Source of the DNA: Pseudomonadota bacterium
GTDB taxonomy: Bacteria > Pseudomonadota > Alphaproteobacteria > Rhizobiales > Rhizobiaceae
Direction of reading: 5' to 3'
Assembly: GCA_023404095.1 (NCBI GenBank)
Contig: JAEYDD010000015.1
Location: 118,541 to 182,540, forward strand
DNA: 64,000 bases
Positions 42,865-52,589 of this stretch are shown here, piece by piece; positions within the stretch are counted from its first letter, which is position 1; every line of letters starts with the position of its first letter. The notes beneath the pieces are model-generated. The model did not search any database and had not been told where the DNA came from. It saw nothing but the letters and a program-made list of their open reading frames with translations. The position numbers and the translations under genes were made by a program.

Positions 42865-45800
42865 ATGGCATCACGCAGCAACAACAAACGCGACAAGCAG
42901 ATCGAGGCCGCGACGGCTGCGGCGGCGAAGCTGAGCGAAAAGGTCATCGATCCGGCGATCCTGTTCGGGCGCGCAAGCAATGACGACCTCGAACTCTACA
43001 GCGCCGATATGCTGGCGGCGACGGCGGCGCATGCGCATGCCGAGATCTATGCCTGGGACGGCTGCGAGCCACGCGTTACGGTCGAGACCGTCGCGGCAAT
43101 CGCGCCCCAAGGAAAGCCGGTATCCATCCTGTCGGTGACCGACCGGAACCAGCCGTTCCTATACGATTCGGTCATGGGCGAAGTGACCAGTACGCACCGC
43201 GACATCCACCTTGCGATTCACCCTATCCTGGTGATCGAGCCGGAGCGGGAGCCGAAGCTTTTTTCGCCGGAGACGCTGAGCGATCCCAGCCATCGCGTCA
43301 GCCACATCGAGATCCACCTCAATGAGCTGGCTGCCTCCGAGGCGGCGAGCCTGATCGAGCGCATTCGCCACGTGCTGTCGCAGGTGCATCTGGCCGTCGG
43401 CGACTGGAAGCCGATGATGGATACGCTGACGCGAGCCGTTGCGGAAACCGCCGAGTTCGGGCCTTCGCGCCGCCAGGCGGAGAAGGAGGAGGCTGTCGCG
43501 TTCCTCGAGTGGCTGCGCAGCAACAATTTCACATTCCTTGGCATGCGCGAATACACCTACAGCAGGGACGGCGAGAACGCGTCGGTCGAGCGCAGCGTCG
43601 ACAAGGGCCTAGGCATCCTCTCCGATCCTGACGTGCGCGTCCTGCGGCTCGGCAAGGACGCCGTGACGACGACGCCGGAAATCCTGGCCTTCCTCGAGGG
43701 ACCCGATTTCCTGATCGTGACCAAGGCCAATGCCCGCTCCGTCGTCCATCGCCGCGCCTACATGGACTATGTCGGCGTCAAGCGCTTCGACGCAAACGGC
43801 AAGGTGACGGGGGAATTGAGGATCGTCGGCCTCTTCACCTCGACGGCCTATACGCATTCGGCCTCCGAGATCCCGCTTCTGCGCTCGAAGGCGCAGGCGG
43901 TCATCGAGCACTTCGGTTACGACCCGCAGAGCCATTCCGGCAAGATGCTGATCAACACGCTCGAGGCCTATCCGCGCGACGACCTGTTCCAGATCGACGT
44001 CGGCCTGCTTGCCACGTTCTGCGAGCAGATCAACGAACTGGCCGATCGGCCTCGCATCCGGGTCCTGCCGCGCATCGACCATTTCGACCGCTTCGTCTCG
44101 GTGATCGTCTACGTTCCGCGCGAGCAGTACGATTCCGATGTCCGCGAAAAGATCGGGGTCTACCTGAAGACCGTCTATGATGGCCGCGTCTCCGCTTATT
44201 ATCCGGCTTTCCCCGAAGGCGGGCTGGCGCGCGTGCATTTCATCATCGGCCGTTCCGGCGGGAAGACGCCGCGAATCCCGCAGAAAAAGCTGGAAGCCTC
44301 GATCCGCGACATTGCAACCCGCTGGACAGACCGGTTCGAGGCGCTGTCGGGTCCCGATTCCGTCAAGCTCTTTGCGCCGCAGGCCTATCAGGAGGCGTTC
44401 ACCCCGGCCGAGGCGCATGCCGACCTCGGATTCTTCGAGGCGGCAACGCCGGCCGATCCTATCCACATCGCCTTCTATCGAAAGCCGGACAACAAGGACA
44501 CGAAGGCGCTCGAACTGAAGATCTTTCACGCCGGCGACGCCGTTTCGCTGTCGAGGCGGGTGCCGCTGCTGGAAAACCTCGGCTTCAACGTGGTCAGCGA
44601 ACAGACCCACGATGTCACGGTGGTCGACCAGGATGGTGCCAGCCGACTCGTCGTGCTGCACGACATGGAACTGCGCCATCGCGACGGGCTCGATATCGAT
44701 CTTGCCAGGCTTTCCGGGGTGTTGAAGGACGCGTTCCTTTCGGCATGGCTTGGGCGCACGGACGACGACACGTTCAACCGGCTGATCATGACCGCTGGCC
44801 TCGACGTGCGGGAAATCATGGTGCTGCGCGCCTATGCCCGCTATCTGCGCCAGACCGGGATCGCCTATTCGCAGGGTTACATCGCCGATACGCTCAACAA
44901 GTATCCGGCCATTGCCGCCGACCTGTTCCGGATGTTCTTCGCGCGGCTGGATCCGCAGCTTGCCGAGCGCAAGCGCGCAAAGCGCAGCGAAGAACTGGCT
45001 GCTTCGATCGAAGAGGCGCTCGGCGGCGTGCCGAGCCTCGATGAGGACCGGATCCTGCGCCGCTACGTGAACGCCATCCAGGCGACGCTCAGGACCAATT
45101 ACTTCCAGCGCGATGGCGCCGGACAGCCGCTCGCGACCCTTGCCTTCAAGCTCGACCCGCAGGCGCTCGAAGGCCTGCCCGATCCGAAGCCGTTCCGCGA
45201 GATCTTCGTCTACGGCGCGGAGGTAGAGGGCGTGCACCTGCGCTTCGGTCGCGTCGCACGCGGGGGCCTGCGCTGGTCCGACCGTGCGCAGGACTACCGC
45301 ACGGAGGTGCTGGGTCTTGTGAAGGCCCAGCAGGTGAAGAATGCGGTTATCGTGCCTGTCGGCGCGAAAGGTGGCTTCTATCCGAAGCAATTGCCGGCCG
45401 GAGGCAGCCGCGATGCGGTCTTCAACGCCGGCAAGGAGGCCTACAAGACCTTTATCCGCACGCTGCTTTCGGTCACCGACAACATCGAAGGGCAGGACGT
45501 CGTGCCGCCACGCGACACGGTGCGCCTCGACGGCGACGATCCCTATTTCGTCGTCGCCGCCGACAAGGGCACGGCGACGTTCTCCGACACCGCCAATGCG
45601 CTGGCGCAGGAAGCCGGATTCTGGCTGGACGACGCCTTCGCCTCGGGTGGATCGGCGGGCTACGACCACAAGAAGATGGGCATTACCGCCCGCGGCGCCT
45701 GGGAAGCGGTGAAGCGCCACTTCCGCGAGATGGATGTCGATATCCAGAAGACGCCGTTCACGGTCGTCGGCGTCGGCGACATGTCCGGCGACGTCTTCGG

Positions 45801-47655
45801 CAACGGCATGCTGCTCTCCCGCAAGACACGCTTGATCGCGGCTTTCGACCACCGCGACATCTTCATCGATCCGAACCCGGATACGGAACTGTCCTTCGCC
45901 GAGCGCAGGCGGATGTTCGCCCTGCCGCGCTCGAGCTGGCAGGACTATGATCGCGCGGCTCTTTCCAAGGGTGCCATGATCATCTCGCGCAACGAGAAGT
46001 CGGTGACGCTGACGAGCGAGGCCATGGCGGCGATCGGCATCGACAAGCAGAAAGCGACGCCGTTCGAGATCATGAGCGCCATCCTGAAGGCGCCGGTGGA
46101 TCTCCTCTGGTTCGGCGGCATCGGCACCTATGTCCGCTCGGCGGGCGAGACGGACGCCGAAGTCGGCGACCGCGCCAACGACCCGATCCGCGTGACGGCC
46201 GACGAGCTGCGCGCGAAGGTCATCGGAGAAGGCGCCAATCTCGGTGTTACCCAGCGCGGCCGAATCTCCTTCGGCCTCAAGGGCGGCCGCTGCAATTCGG
46301 ATGCGATCGACAACTCCGCGGGCGTCAATTCGTCGGATGTGGAAGTCAACATCAAGATCGCGCTCGCCTCGGCCATGCGCGACGAGCGGCTGACACGCGA
46401 GAAGCGAAACAAGCTGCTTGCGACCATGACCGACGAGGTGGCGCATCTCGTGCTGCGGAATAACTACCTGCAGTCGCTGGCGATCTCGCTGTGCGAGCGG
46501 CAGGGGCAGGGCAACCGTACCGGTCTTTCGCGGCTGATGAGCCGGCTGGAAGCGGCGGGCCAACTTAACCGTCAGGTCGAGGTGCTGCCGAGCGAGCAGG
46601 CGATGGACGAGCGTTACCGGGCCGGCATGCCGCTGACCCGGGCCGAAATCGGCGTGCTGCTGTCCTATTCGAAGATCGTGCTCTTCGACGAGATCCTGCA
46701 TAGCGACCTGCCGGACGATCCCTATTTCGAGCCGACGCTGACCGGCTATTTCCCGGGCAAGATGCAGCGCACCTATGCCGGCGACATCAAGACGCACAGG
46801 CTGCGGCGCGAGATCATCGCCACGATCCTCGCAAACGGGGTGATCAACCGCGGCGGTCCGGCCTTCGTGAGCCAGCTGACGGACGGGACCGGCTATATGA
46901 GCGCCGATGTTGTCAAGGCTGCGATGCTGGCTTTCGAGGGGTATGACCTGCTGCCGCTCTATGCGGCGACGGACGCGCTCGACAACCAGGTTGCCGGTGC
47001 TGCGCAGAACGAAGTGTACGAGGATCTTGGCCGCCTCTTCTCCAATGCGACCGCTCTCCTCCTCACGACGGGGGCGATCGGTGCGCCGATGGAAGCGGCC
47101 GTGCACAAGCTCAAGCAGGCACTCAAGCAACTGCGGCCGCATCTGGCCGAGCTGCTGCCGGAATCCGCCCGCGAAGAGCTGCGCCGAAAGGCCCTTGCCT
47201 TCGAGGACAAGGGCGTTCCCGAGCAACTGGCACGGGCGATTACGGAGTTGCTCGCCATGAGCTTCGTTCCCGAGATCATGCTGATCTCGACGCAGACCGG
47301 CGACAGCCTGATCCGGACGGCAGAGACCTATGCCGGGGTCAGCGACACGCTAAACATCGTGGCGCTGCTGGGGGCTGCCGGTCGCGTGCCGACGACGGAC
47401 CTCTACGAAGCGCTGGCATTGTCGCGAAACCTCTCCGACATCGCCAACGCCCGCCGCGACCTGACCATCGCCATCCTCACCCGGCACAAGGGCGACAAGG
47501 CACCGCTCGCCGCATGGCGTGCGGCCGATGCCGAACGGCTCGGAATGGTCACCGGCCGGCTCGGCGCGCTGACGGAGGCAGGAGAGGCGACGCTCGCCAA
47601 GATCTCGGTCGCTGCCGGTGTCCTGAGTGATCTTGCGCATGGCAGGACGAGGTGA
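42865..47655 (+). CDS. NAD-specific glutamate dehydrogenase, large (GDH-1600) type
   Basis: A ~1596-residue NAD-dependent glutamate dehydrogenase (PF05088). It has a long N-terminal part with ACT-like regulatory segments, a catalytic core around residues 780-1180 (VARGGLRWSDRAQDYRTEVLGLVKAQQVKNAVIVPVG at the dicarboxylate/NAD site; GVGDMSGDVFGNGMLLS), and a C-terminal helical domain. It deaminates glutamate to 2-oxoglutarate and suits growth on amino acids, which fits the putA gene in the same window. GGGGGAAG stands just before the ATG at 42865, preferred over one six codons earlier. Confidence 0.95.
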   Translation: MASRSNNKRDKQIEAATAAAAKLSEKVIDPAILFGRASNDDLELYSADMLAATAAHAHAEIYAWDGCEPRVTVETVAAIAPQGKPVSILSVTDRNQPFLYDSVMGEVTSTHRDIHLAIHPILVIEPEREPKLFSPETLSDPSHRVSHIEIHLNELAASEAASLIERIRHVLSQVHLAVGDWKPMMDTLTRAVAETAEFGPSRRQAEKEEAVAFLEWLRSNNFTFLGMREYTYSRDGENASVERSVDKGLGILSDPDVRVLRLGKDAVTTTPEILAFLEGPDFLIVTKANARSVVHRRAYMDYVGVKRFDANGKVTGELRIVGLFTSTAYTHSASEIPLLRSKAQAVIEHFGYDPQSHSGKMLINTLEAYPRDDLFQIDVGLLATFCEQINELADRPRIRVLPRIDHFDRFVSVIVYVPREQYDSDVREKIGVYLKTVYDGRVSAYYPAFPEGGLARVHFIIGRSGGKTPRIPQKKLEASIRDIATRWTDRFEALSGPDSVKLFAPQAYQEAFTPAEAHADLGFFEAATPADPIHIAFYRKPDNKDTKALELKIFHAGDAVSLSRRVPLLENLGFNVVSEQTHDVTVVDQDGASRLVVLHDMELRHRDGLDIDLARLSGVLKDAFLSAWLGRTDDDTFNRLIMTAGLDVREIMVLRAYARYLRQTGIAYSQGYIADTLNKYPAIAADLFRMFFARLDPQLAERKRAKRSEELAASIEEALGGVPSLDEDRILRRYVNAIQATLRTNYFQRDGAGQPLATLAFKLDPQALEGLPDPKPFREIFVYGAEVEGVHLRFGRVARGGLRWSDRAQDYRTEVLGLVKAQQVKNAVIVPVGAKGGFYPKQLPAGGSRDAVFNAGKEAYKTFIRTLLSVTDNIEGQDVVPPRDTVRLDGDDPYFVVAADKGTATFSDTANALAQEAGFWLDDAFASGGSAGYDHKKMGITARGAWEAVKRHFREMDVDIQKTPFTVVGVGDMSGDVFGNGMLLSRKTRLIAAFDHRDIFIDPNPDTELSFAERRRMFALPRSSWQDYDRAALSKGAMIISRNEKSVTLTSEAMAAIGIDKQKATPFEIMSAILKAPVDLLWFGGIGTYVRSAGETDAEVGDRANDPIRVTADELRAKVIGEGANLGVTQRGRISFGLKGGRCNSDAIDNSAGVNSSDVEVNIKIALASAMRDERLTREKRNKLLATMTDEVAHLVLRNNYLQSLAISLCERQGQGNRTGLSRLMSRLEAAGQLNRQVEVLPSEQAMDERYRAGMPLTRAEIGVLLSYSKIVLFDEILHSDLPDDPYFEPTLTGYFPGKMQRTYAGDIKTHRLRREIIATILANGVINRGGPAFVSQLTDGTGYMSADVVKAAMLAFEGYDLLPLYAATDALDNQVAGAAQNEVYEDLGRLFSNATALLLTTGAIGAPMEAAVHKLKQALKQLRPHLAELLPESAREELRRKALAFEDKGVPEQLARAITELLAMSFVPEIMLISTQTGDSLIRTAETYAGVSDTLNIVALLGAAGRVPTTDLYEALALSRNLSDIANARRDLTIAILTRHKGDKAPLAAWRAADAERLGMVTGRLGALTEAGEATLAKISVAAGVLSDLAHGRTR

Positions 47656-47664
47656 CAAAGTCCC

Positions 47665-47695
47665 GGCAGGGCGCGATCAGGCCGCGCCCTGCCTT
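47665..47695 (+). terminator. Inverted repeat after the glutamate dehydrogenase gene
   Basis: GGCAGGGCGCG and CGCGCCCTGCC (47665-47675 with 47683-47693) make a perfect 11-bp stem ten bases after the stop. Only TT follows, so termination may be weak. Confidence 0.5.
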
Positions 47696-47780
47696 GCCCG
47701 TCGCGCGGGCGACCGCCGGCGCCTCGTTGCCGGCAGGCTGAAAAGCGGGTGACGGCGCCTCAGGGCGTGCCGGAGGACGG

Positions 47781-49199
47781 ATGACGGAACGGCATGGTGA
47801 CGCCAGGCGCGCGGGGCGGCCCGGCATCTGGGGCTGGATGCTCTTTGACTGGGCGGCCCAGCCGTTCTTCACGGTCATCACCACCTTCATCTTCGGCCCC
47901 TATCTCGTCTCGCGGATGGCGGCTGATCCCGTCGCCGGGCAGGCGGCGTGGAGCTACACGCTGACGATCTCGGGCATCGTGATCGCATTGATGTCACCGG
48001 TGCTGGGCTCGATTGCCGACGCTTCCGGACGGCGCAAGCCATGGATCGGCTTTTTCGCGGTGATCCAGATCATCGCCCTGTGGATGCTCTGGTATGCAGC
48101 ACCCGGCACAAGCCTGCTCATGCCTTTGACTATGATGGTGCTTGCGACGGTTGCCGCCGAATTTTCCATCGTCTTCAACGATTCGATGATGCCGAGTCTC
48201 GTTCCGCCAAGGGAGGCGGGGCGTATCTCCAACCTGGCCTGGGGGCTCGGCTATCTCGGCGGCATGGTGGTGTTGATCGCCGTCGTGCTGTTGCTTGCGG
48301 CAGACCCAAGAACCGGCCTGACGGCCCTTGGCATTGCACCGCTGTTCGGTCTCGATGCCGCAGAGGGCGAAGACGCGCGCATCACCGGACCGATTTCCGC
48401 CGTCTGGTATCTCGTCTTCATCCTGCCGATGTTCCTGTTCACGCCGGACCGCGGGCGCGGCCTGCCCATCCGCAAGGCGGTCCGCTCCGGCCTTGCCTCC
48501 ATCGGCGACACGATCGCCGAACTGAAGGGGCGACGCGGCCTGCTGCGCTTCCTGGTGGCGCGAATGATCTACCAGGACGGAGTCAACGGGCTTTTGGCGC
48601 TGGGCGGCACCTTTGCCGCCGGCATGTTCGCCTGGCAGACCATGGAGCTCGGAATCTATGGCATCATCCTCAACGTTGTCGCGATCGGCGGGTGCTTCTG
48701 GGCAAGTCGTCTCGACGCGCGCCTCGGATCGAAAGCCGTGGTCGTCGCGAGTCTTGTCTGTCTCACCGTCGCCACCCTCGGCATCGTCTCCACGGCGCCT
48801 GGCCATACGCTGTTCGGGATGCTGCCGCTTTCGACGGCCGATTCCGGCGGGTTGTTCGGCACGGCGGCCGAAAAGGCCTACATCGTTTACGGCCTTCTGG
48901 TGGGGATTGCCTTCGGACCGGTGCAGGCCTCGGCCCGTTCCTACCTCTCGCGCAGCGTCGCACCGGAGGAGGCGGGGCGCTATTTCGGGCTCTACGCGCT
49001 GACGGGCCGGGCGACGTCCTTTGCAGCACCGCTCTCCGTCGGCCTGGTCACCAGCGCCACCGGCTCGGCGGCACTCGGCATGGGCGCGCTGGTCGTCTTC
49101 CTCGTCGTCGGCCTTTTGCTGCTGCTGCCGGTGCCCTATCCTGCGGATGCGGCGGACGCGGTTGCGAAAACTACGTCCCCGTCGCGCTTCGGACGTTGA
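47781..49199 (+). CDS. MFS transporter, UMF1 (Atg22-like) family
   Basis: A 472-residue inner-membrane protein with about twelve hydrophobic segments. The N-terminal 'WGWMLFDWAAQPFFTVITTFIFGPY' is the mark of the UMF1/YxiO group, followed by PVLGSIADASGRRKPW (MFS motif A) and FNDSMMPSLVPPREAGRISNLAWGLGYLGG. The fungal relative Atg22 effluxes amino acids from vacuoles; bacterial substrates are unknown. GGAGG lies just before the ATG. It sits between the dehydrogenase gene and the TPP riboswitch. Confidence 0.87.
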   Translation: MTERHGDARRAGRPGIWGWMLFDWAAQPFFTVITTFIFGPYLVSRMAADPVAGQAAWSYTLTISGIVIALMSPVLGSIADASGRRKPWIGFFAVIQIIALWMLWYAAPGTSLLMPLTMMVLATVAAEFSIVFNDSMMPSLVPPREAGRISNLAWGLGYLGGMVVLIAVVLLLAADPRTGLTALGIAPLFGLDAAEGEDARITGPISAVWYLVFILPMFLFTPDRGRGLPIRKAVRSGLASIGDTIAELKGRRGLLRFLVARMIYQDGVNGLLALGGTFAAGMFAWQTMELGIYGIILNVVAIGGCFWASRLDARLGSKAVVVASLVCLTVATLGIVSTAPGHTLFGMLPLSTADSGGLFGTAAEKAYIVYGLLVGIAFGPVQASARSYLSRSVAPEEAGRYFGLYALTGRATSFAAPLSVGLVTSATGSAALGMGALVVFLVVGLLLLLPVPYPADAADAVAKTTSPSRFGR

Positions 49200-49230
49200 C
49201 ATTCACGCCAGACTTGGTCAGTTTCCCACC

Positions 49231-49316
49231 CATTCCGAGGGGGGCACCGTAACGGTGCTGAGATGGCGGTGAGCCGGACCCTTGAACCTGATCCGGGTCA
49301 TACCGGCGTAGGAACG
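49231..49316 (+). promoter_or_regulatory. TPP (THI-box) riboswitch
   Basis: The conserved parts of the thiamin pyrophosphate riboswitch appear in order: the closing helix TTCC (49233-49236) / GGAA (49311-49314), GGGGCACCG with its pair CGGTGCTGAGA (CTGAGA 49258-49263), ACCCTTGAACCTGATC and CCGGGTCATACCGGCGTAGGAA. It controls the thi operon that starts about 150 bases downstream. I do not see a clear terminator or sequestering hairpin after it, so the mode of control is open. Confidence 0.95.
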
Positions 49317-49470
49317 GAAAACGCCCGCCACGGCGCCTCTTTCTATTCTCCGCTTCACCTGGATCTCCATGATTGTTGTCGGGAGATCGATCGATGCCGC
49401 TTGCAAATCCTCACCTGAACGGACACCGGCCCCTGCCGGTTCGCCTATCAGACCGCGCCGTCTGAGAGCC

Positions 49471-50256
49471 ATGCGTGCCCTCCACGCGGGGCTGTCCCTT
49501 GTGTCGCTTGTCGCCCTCTGGCAGGCCGGGACAGTCGTCTTCTCTCCCCCTCCCTATCTGGTCCCGTCGCCAGCGGCCGTTGGCCTTGCCTTCGCGGCAC
49601 GCCCCGGCTTTTTCGTCGAGCATGGCCTCGTGACGCTGACGGAGGTCCTCGCCGGCCTGCTGGCGGGCTCCATCTTCGGAGCCGCCGTTGCTTTCGGCGT
49701 TGCTGCGTTGCCGCGCCTCGGGCAGTTCGTGTGGCCAGCCATCCTGATCCTGCAGGCGCTGCCGGTGTTCGTGCTCGCGCCCATTCTCGTGCTGTGGCTA
49801 GGCTTCGGCATGGCCTCCAAGGTTGCGATGGCGACCATCATCATCTTCTTTCCGGTCGCATCCGCCTTTGCCGACGGCCTGCGCAGAACCGACCGCGTCA
49901 TTCTGGACGCCGCGTCGCTGACCGCGGCGACGCACTGGCAGACGCTCGTCCTCATCCGCATGCCGCTGGCACTGCCGGCGCTCGTGTCGGGCCTGCGCGT
50001 CGCCGCACCGCTTGCACCGCTGGGTGCCGTGGTCGGCGAATGGGTGGGCGCGTCCGCCGGCCTCGGCTTCGTGATGGTGCAGGCAAACGCGCGCATGCAG
50101 ACGCCGACCGTCTTCGCGGCCATGGCCGTGCTGGCCGCGCTGACAGTGGCACTCCGGCTCGGCGTCGACCGGCTTACGGCCGGGCTAGCCCCCTGGGCGT
50201 CGGAAGCTCCCTCCGCCTCACTCAATCCTTTCCGCAGGAGATTTCAGAAACCATGA
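49471..50256 (+). CDS. thiX: ABC transporter permease ThiX (thiamine precursor uptake)
   Basis: A permease of the BPD_transp_1 type, ~261 residues from this ATG, with about six hydrophobic segments and the ATPase-contact loop LDAASLTAATHWQTLVLIRMPLALPALVSG. It resembles ThiX, partner of ThiY in uptake of hydroxymethylpyrimidine-type precursors. The start is uncertain: the frame is open back to 49369 but the extra residues look non-membrane, and neither start has a strong ribosome site. It overlaps thiY (ATGA). No ATPase gene (thiZ) accompanies it. Confidence 0.85.
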   Translation: MRALHAGLSLVSLVALWQAGTVVFSPPPYLVPSPAAVGLAFAARPGFFVEHGLVTLTEVLAGLLAGSIFGAAVAFGVAALPRLGQFVWPAILILQALPVFVLAPILVLWLGFGMASKVAMATIIIFFPVASAFADGLRRTDRVILDAASLTAATHWQTLVLIRMPLALPALVSGLRVAAPLAPLGAVVGEWVGASAGLGFVMVQANARMQTPTVFAAMAVLAALTVALRLGVDRLTAGLAPWASEAPSASLNPFRRRFQKP

Positions 50257-51197
50257 TCCGCTCTCTTTCCTTTGCCTTCCTGCTCACCTCCGGGCTGCTT
50301 GCCGCAGCACCGTCGCTTGCCGCCGACAAGCTCACCGTCCTGCTCGAATGGTTCGTCAATCCGGATCACGCGACGATGGTGATCGCCCGGGAGAAGGGCT
50401 TCTTTGCCGATGTCGGTCTCGATGTGGAACTGGTGCCGCCGGCCGATCCGTCGTCCGTGCCGCGGCTGGTCTCGGCCGGACAGGCCGATATCGGCGTGCA
50501 TTACCAACCGAGCCTCTATCTCGACCATGTGGAAGGCTTGCCGCTGGTACGCTTCGGCACGCTGGTGGAAACGCCGCTCAACACAGTCACAGTTCTTGCC
50601 GACGGGCCGATCAGGAGCCTGAAGGACCTGAAGGGCAAGAAGGTGGGCTTTTCCGTTTCCGGTTTCGAGGACGTCATGCTCCGGCGGATGCTCGCCTCCG
50701 AGGGGCTGAGCGACAAGGACGTCGAACTTATCAACGTCAATTTCTCGCTGTCGCCTTCGCTGATCGGCGGCAGGGTGGATGCGACCATCGGCGGCTTTCG
50801 CAATTTCGAGCTGACGCAGATGCGGTTGGAGGGCCACGAGGGGCGCTCGTTCTTCCCCGAGGAACATGGCGTGCCGGTGTATGACGAACTGGTTTTCGTG
50901 GCCCGGAAGGATCTGGTCGGCGACGACCGGCTGCCACGCTTCCTGACGGCAGTGGAAGAAGCCGCTGTCTTCCTCACCAATCATCCGCAGGAAGCCTGGC
51001 AGCTCTTCATCAAGGCCTATCCCGACCTCGACGACGCGTTGAACCGGCAGGCTTTCACCGACACGCTGCCCCGCTTCGCCAAGCGCCCCGCCGCCCTGGA
51101 CCGCGGGCGCTACGAGCGCTTTGGCGCCTTCCTGAAGGAAGGCGGTCTGATCAAGACGGCCCCCGCCGTGGGCGACATCGCCATCGAGATCCGGTGA
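50253..51197 (+). CDS. thiY: Thiamine precursor-binding protein ThiY (NMT1/THI5-like)
   Basis: A 314-residue periplasmic binding protein with a Sec signal (SFAFLLTSGLLAAAPSLA-AD). The mature protein has the NMT1/THI5 fold: VLLEWFVNPDHATMVIAREKGFF, then DPSSVPRLVSAGQADIGVHYQPSLYL and GKKVGFSVSGFEDVMLRRML. ThiY proteins bind formylaminopyrimidine or related pyrimidine breakdown products of thiamine. AGGAG lies 12 bases before the ATG. It lies between thiX and thiM in the riboswitch operon. Confidence 0.9.
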   Translation: MIRSLSFAFLLTSGLLAAAPSLAADKLTVLLEWFVNPDHATMVIAREKGFFADVGLDVELVPPADPSSVPRLVSAGQADIGVHYQPSLYLDHVEGLPLVRFGTLVETPLNTVTVLADGPIRSLKDLKGKKVGFSVSGFEDVMLRRMLASEGLSDKDVELINVNFSLSPSLIGGRVDATIGGFRNFELTQMRLEGHEGRSFFPEEHGVPVYDELVFVARKDLVGDDRLPRFLTAVEEAAVFLTNHPQEAWQLFIKAYPDLDDALNRQAFTDTLPRFAKRPAALDRGRYERFGAFLKEGGLIKTAPAVGDIAIEIR

Positions 51198-51940
51198 GCG
51201 TGATGCTGCAGCCTCCTTCATCCTCGCGTGCAGCGACGCTTCTGGCCCAGGTGCGCGAACGACGCCCGCGGGTTCATTGCCTGATGAACACGGTGGTGCA
51301 GAAATTCACCGCCGATGGCATCACCGTGGTCGGCGGTATTCCCTCGATGACCTCTTCGTTGGAGGAGATCGACAGTTTCGTCGCTAAGGCGGATGCGCTG
51401 GTGGTCAATCTCGGAACGCTCGATGCCGCGCGCCGCGAGGTGATCCTGCTTGCCGTGGACGTCGCCAATGCCGCCGGCAAGCCCTGGATCCTTGATCCGG
51501 TGCACTGCGACTACTCCCCGTCGCGTCTTGCGTTTGCGCGCGAACTGACCGCGCTTGGACCGGCAATTGTTCGCGGGAATACGGCGGAGATGTCTCTTTT
51601 TTCGGAAACCGGATCGGCCGTACGCATCTGCACCGGTCCGGTCGACTGCCTCGCCGATGGTGGTAGAAGCGTGCGTATCGCAAATGGCCATCGCTGGATG
51701 GCGGCGGTTACGGGAACCGGGTGCCTTACGGGTGGCGTGATCGCCGCCTTCATGGCTGTCGAGCCAGACAAGCTCGTTGCCGCGGCAAGCGCGCTCGTCG
51801 TCACAGGTGTATCCGCTGAGCTCGCCGCACGGGAGGCAAGAGGGCCAGGCAGCTTCGGCGTCGCCTTCCTCGATGCGCTTTCCGAAGTCGGCGAAGACGA
51901 GCTCCTCCTGCATGCAAGGATCGAAGATGATCAGAATTGA
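51194..51940 (+). CDS. thiM: Hydroxyethylthiazole kinase ThiM
   Basis: A ~248-residue kinase that phosphorylates 4-methyl-5-(2-hydroxyethyl)thiazole, a salvage step. Family motifs are RVHCLMNTVVQKFTADG (usual 'NxV' region), LNLGTLD-type strand VVNLGTLD, WILDPVHCDYSP (family DPVG; here DPVH), IVRGNTAEMSLF, and VTGTGCLTGGVIAAF with catalytic Cys. The GTG at 51194 overlaps the thiY stop; an ATG three codons later is an alternative. The DPVH in place of DPVG is slightly unusual. Confidence 0.9.
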   Translation: MSVMLQPPSSSRAATLLAQVRERRPRVHCLMNTVVQKFTADGITVVGGIPSMTSSLEEIDSFVAKADALVVNLGTLDAARREVILLAVDVANAAGKPWILDPVHCDYSPSRLAFARELTALGPAIVRGNTAEMSLFSETGSAVRICTGPVDCLADGGRSVRIANGHRWMAAVTGTGCLTGGVIAAFMAVEPDKLVAAASALVVTGVSAELAAREARGPGSFGVAFLDALSEVGEDELLLHARIEDDQN

Positions 51941-52589
51941 CTACCGCCTGAATGCGCTGGTGGATGCGGGACTGTCCGCCGTCGGGTCGCTCCCGGCCCT
52001 GGCGGCGCTGGCGGCCCGCAACGGGACCACGCTCGTCCAGTACCGCGACAAGACCGCATCGACCCGGATGATGATCGAGCGGGCGCGCGCGATAAGTGCG
52101 GCTCTGGAAGGCACCGGCGTGCCTCTCGTGGTCAACGACCGTGTCGATGTCGCGCTTGCCGCGGGTGCTGCCGGCGTCCATCTCGGCGCCGAAGACATGG
52201 ACGCCGAGACCGCCCGGCAGCTGCTGGGACCGAAGGCGATCATCGGCCTGACGGTGAAGAACGAAGCGGATGCGGAGCGCGCCGGCCGGGCGCCGGTCGA
52301 CTATGCGTGCATCGGCGGCGTGTTCCAGACGCTATCGAAGGTCAATCCCGATCCGCCGGTAGGCATCGGGGGATTCTCACAGTTGCGGGAGCGTATCCGG
52401 ACCCTCAATCCGATGCTGCCGGTCGGCGCGATCGCCGGCATCGATTGCGACCAGGTTCCCGAAGTCATTGCCGCAGGGGCGGACGGCGTCGCGGTGATTT
52501 CCGCCATCTTCCGGAAACCCGACGTCGCAGAAGCTGCGCGGTCGCTTCGCGCGGCGGTGGACGTTGCACTGGACAGGAGAAGGGCATGA
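51927..52589 (+). CDS. thiE: Thiamine-phosphate synthase ThiE
   Basis: A 220-residue TIM-barrel enzyme that joins HMP diphosphate and thiazole phosphate to thiamine phosphate. Visible are TTLVQYRDKTAS (pyrophosphate-binding), PLVVNDRVDVALAAGAAGVHLGAEDMD, and AIAGIDCDQVPEVIAAGADGVAVISAI near the end. AAGGA stands six bases before the ATG at 51927. It overlaps thiM by 14 bases and thiD by 4 (ATGA). Confidence 0.93.
   Translation: MIRIDYRLNALVDAGLSAVGSLPALAALAARNGTTLVQYRDKTASTRMMIERARAISAALEGTGVPLVVNDRVDVALAAGAAGVHLGAEDMDAETARQLLGPKAIIGLTVKNEADAERAGRAPVDYACIGGVFQTLSKVNPDPPVGIGGFSQLRERIRTLNPMLPVGAIAGIDCDQVPEVIAAGADGVAVISAIFRKPDVAEAARSLRAAVDVALDRRRA

Noticed and set aside
43609..47226. Open frame of 1205 codons on the minus strand
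   Set aside because: Exactly antisense to the glutamate dehydrogenase gene. High GC at third codon positions leaves few stops in the opposite frame; the product has no family features.
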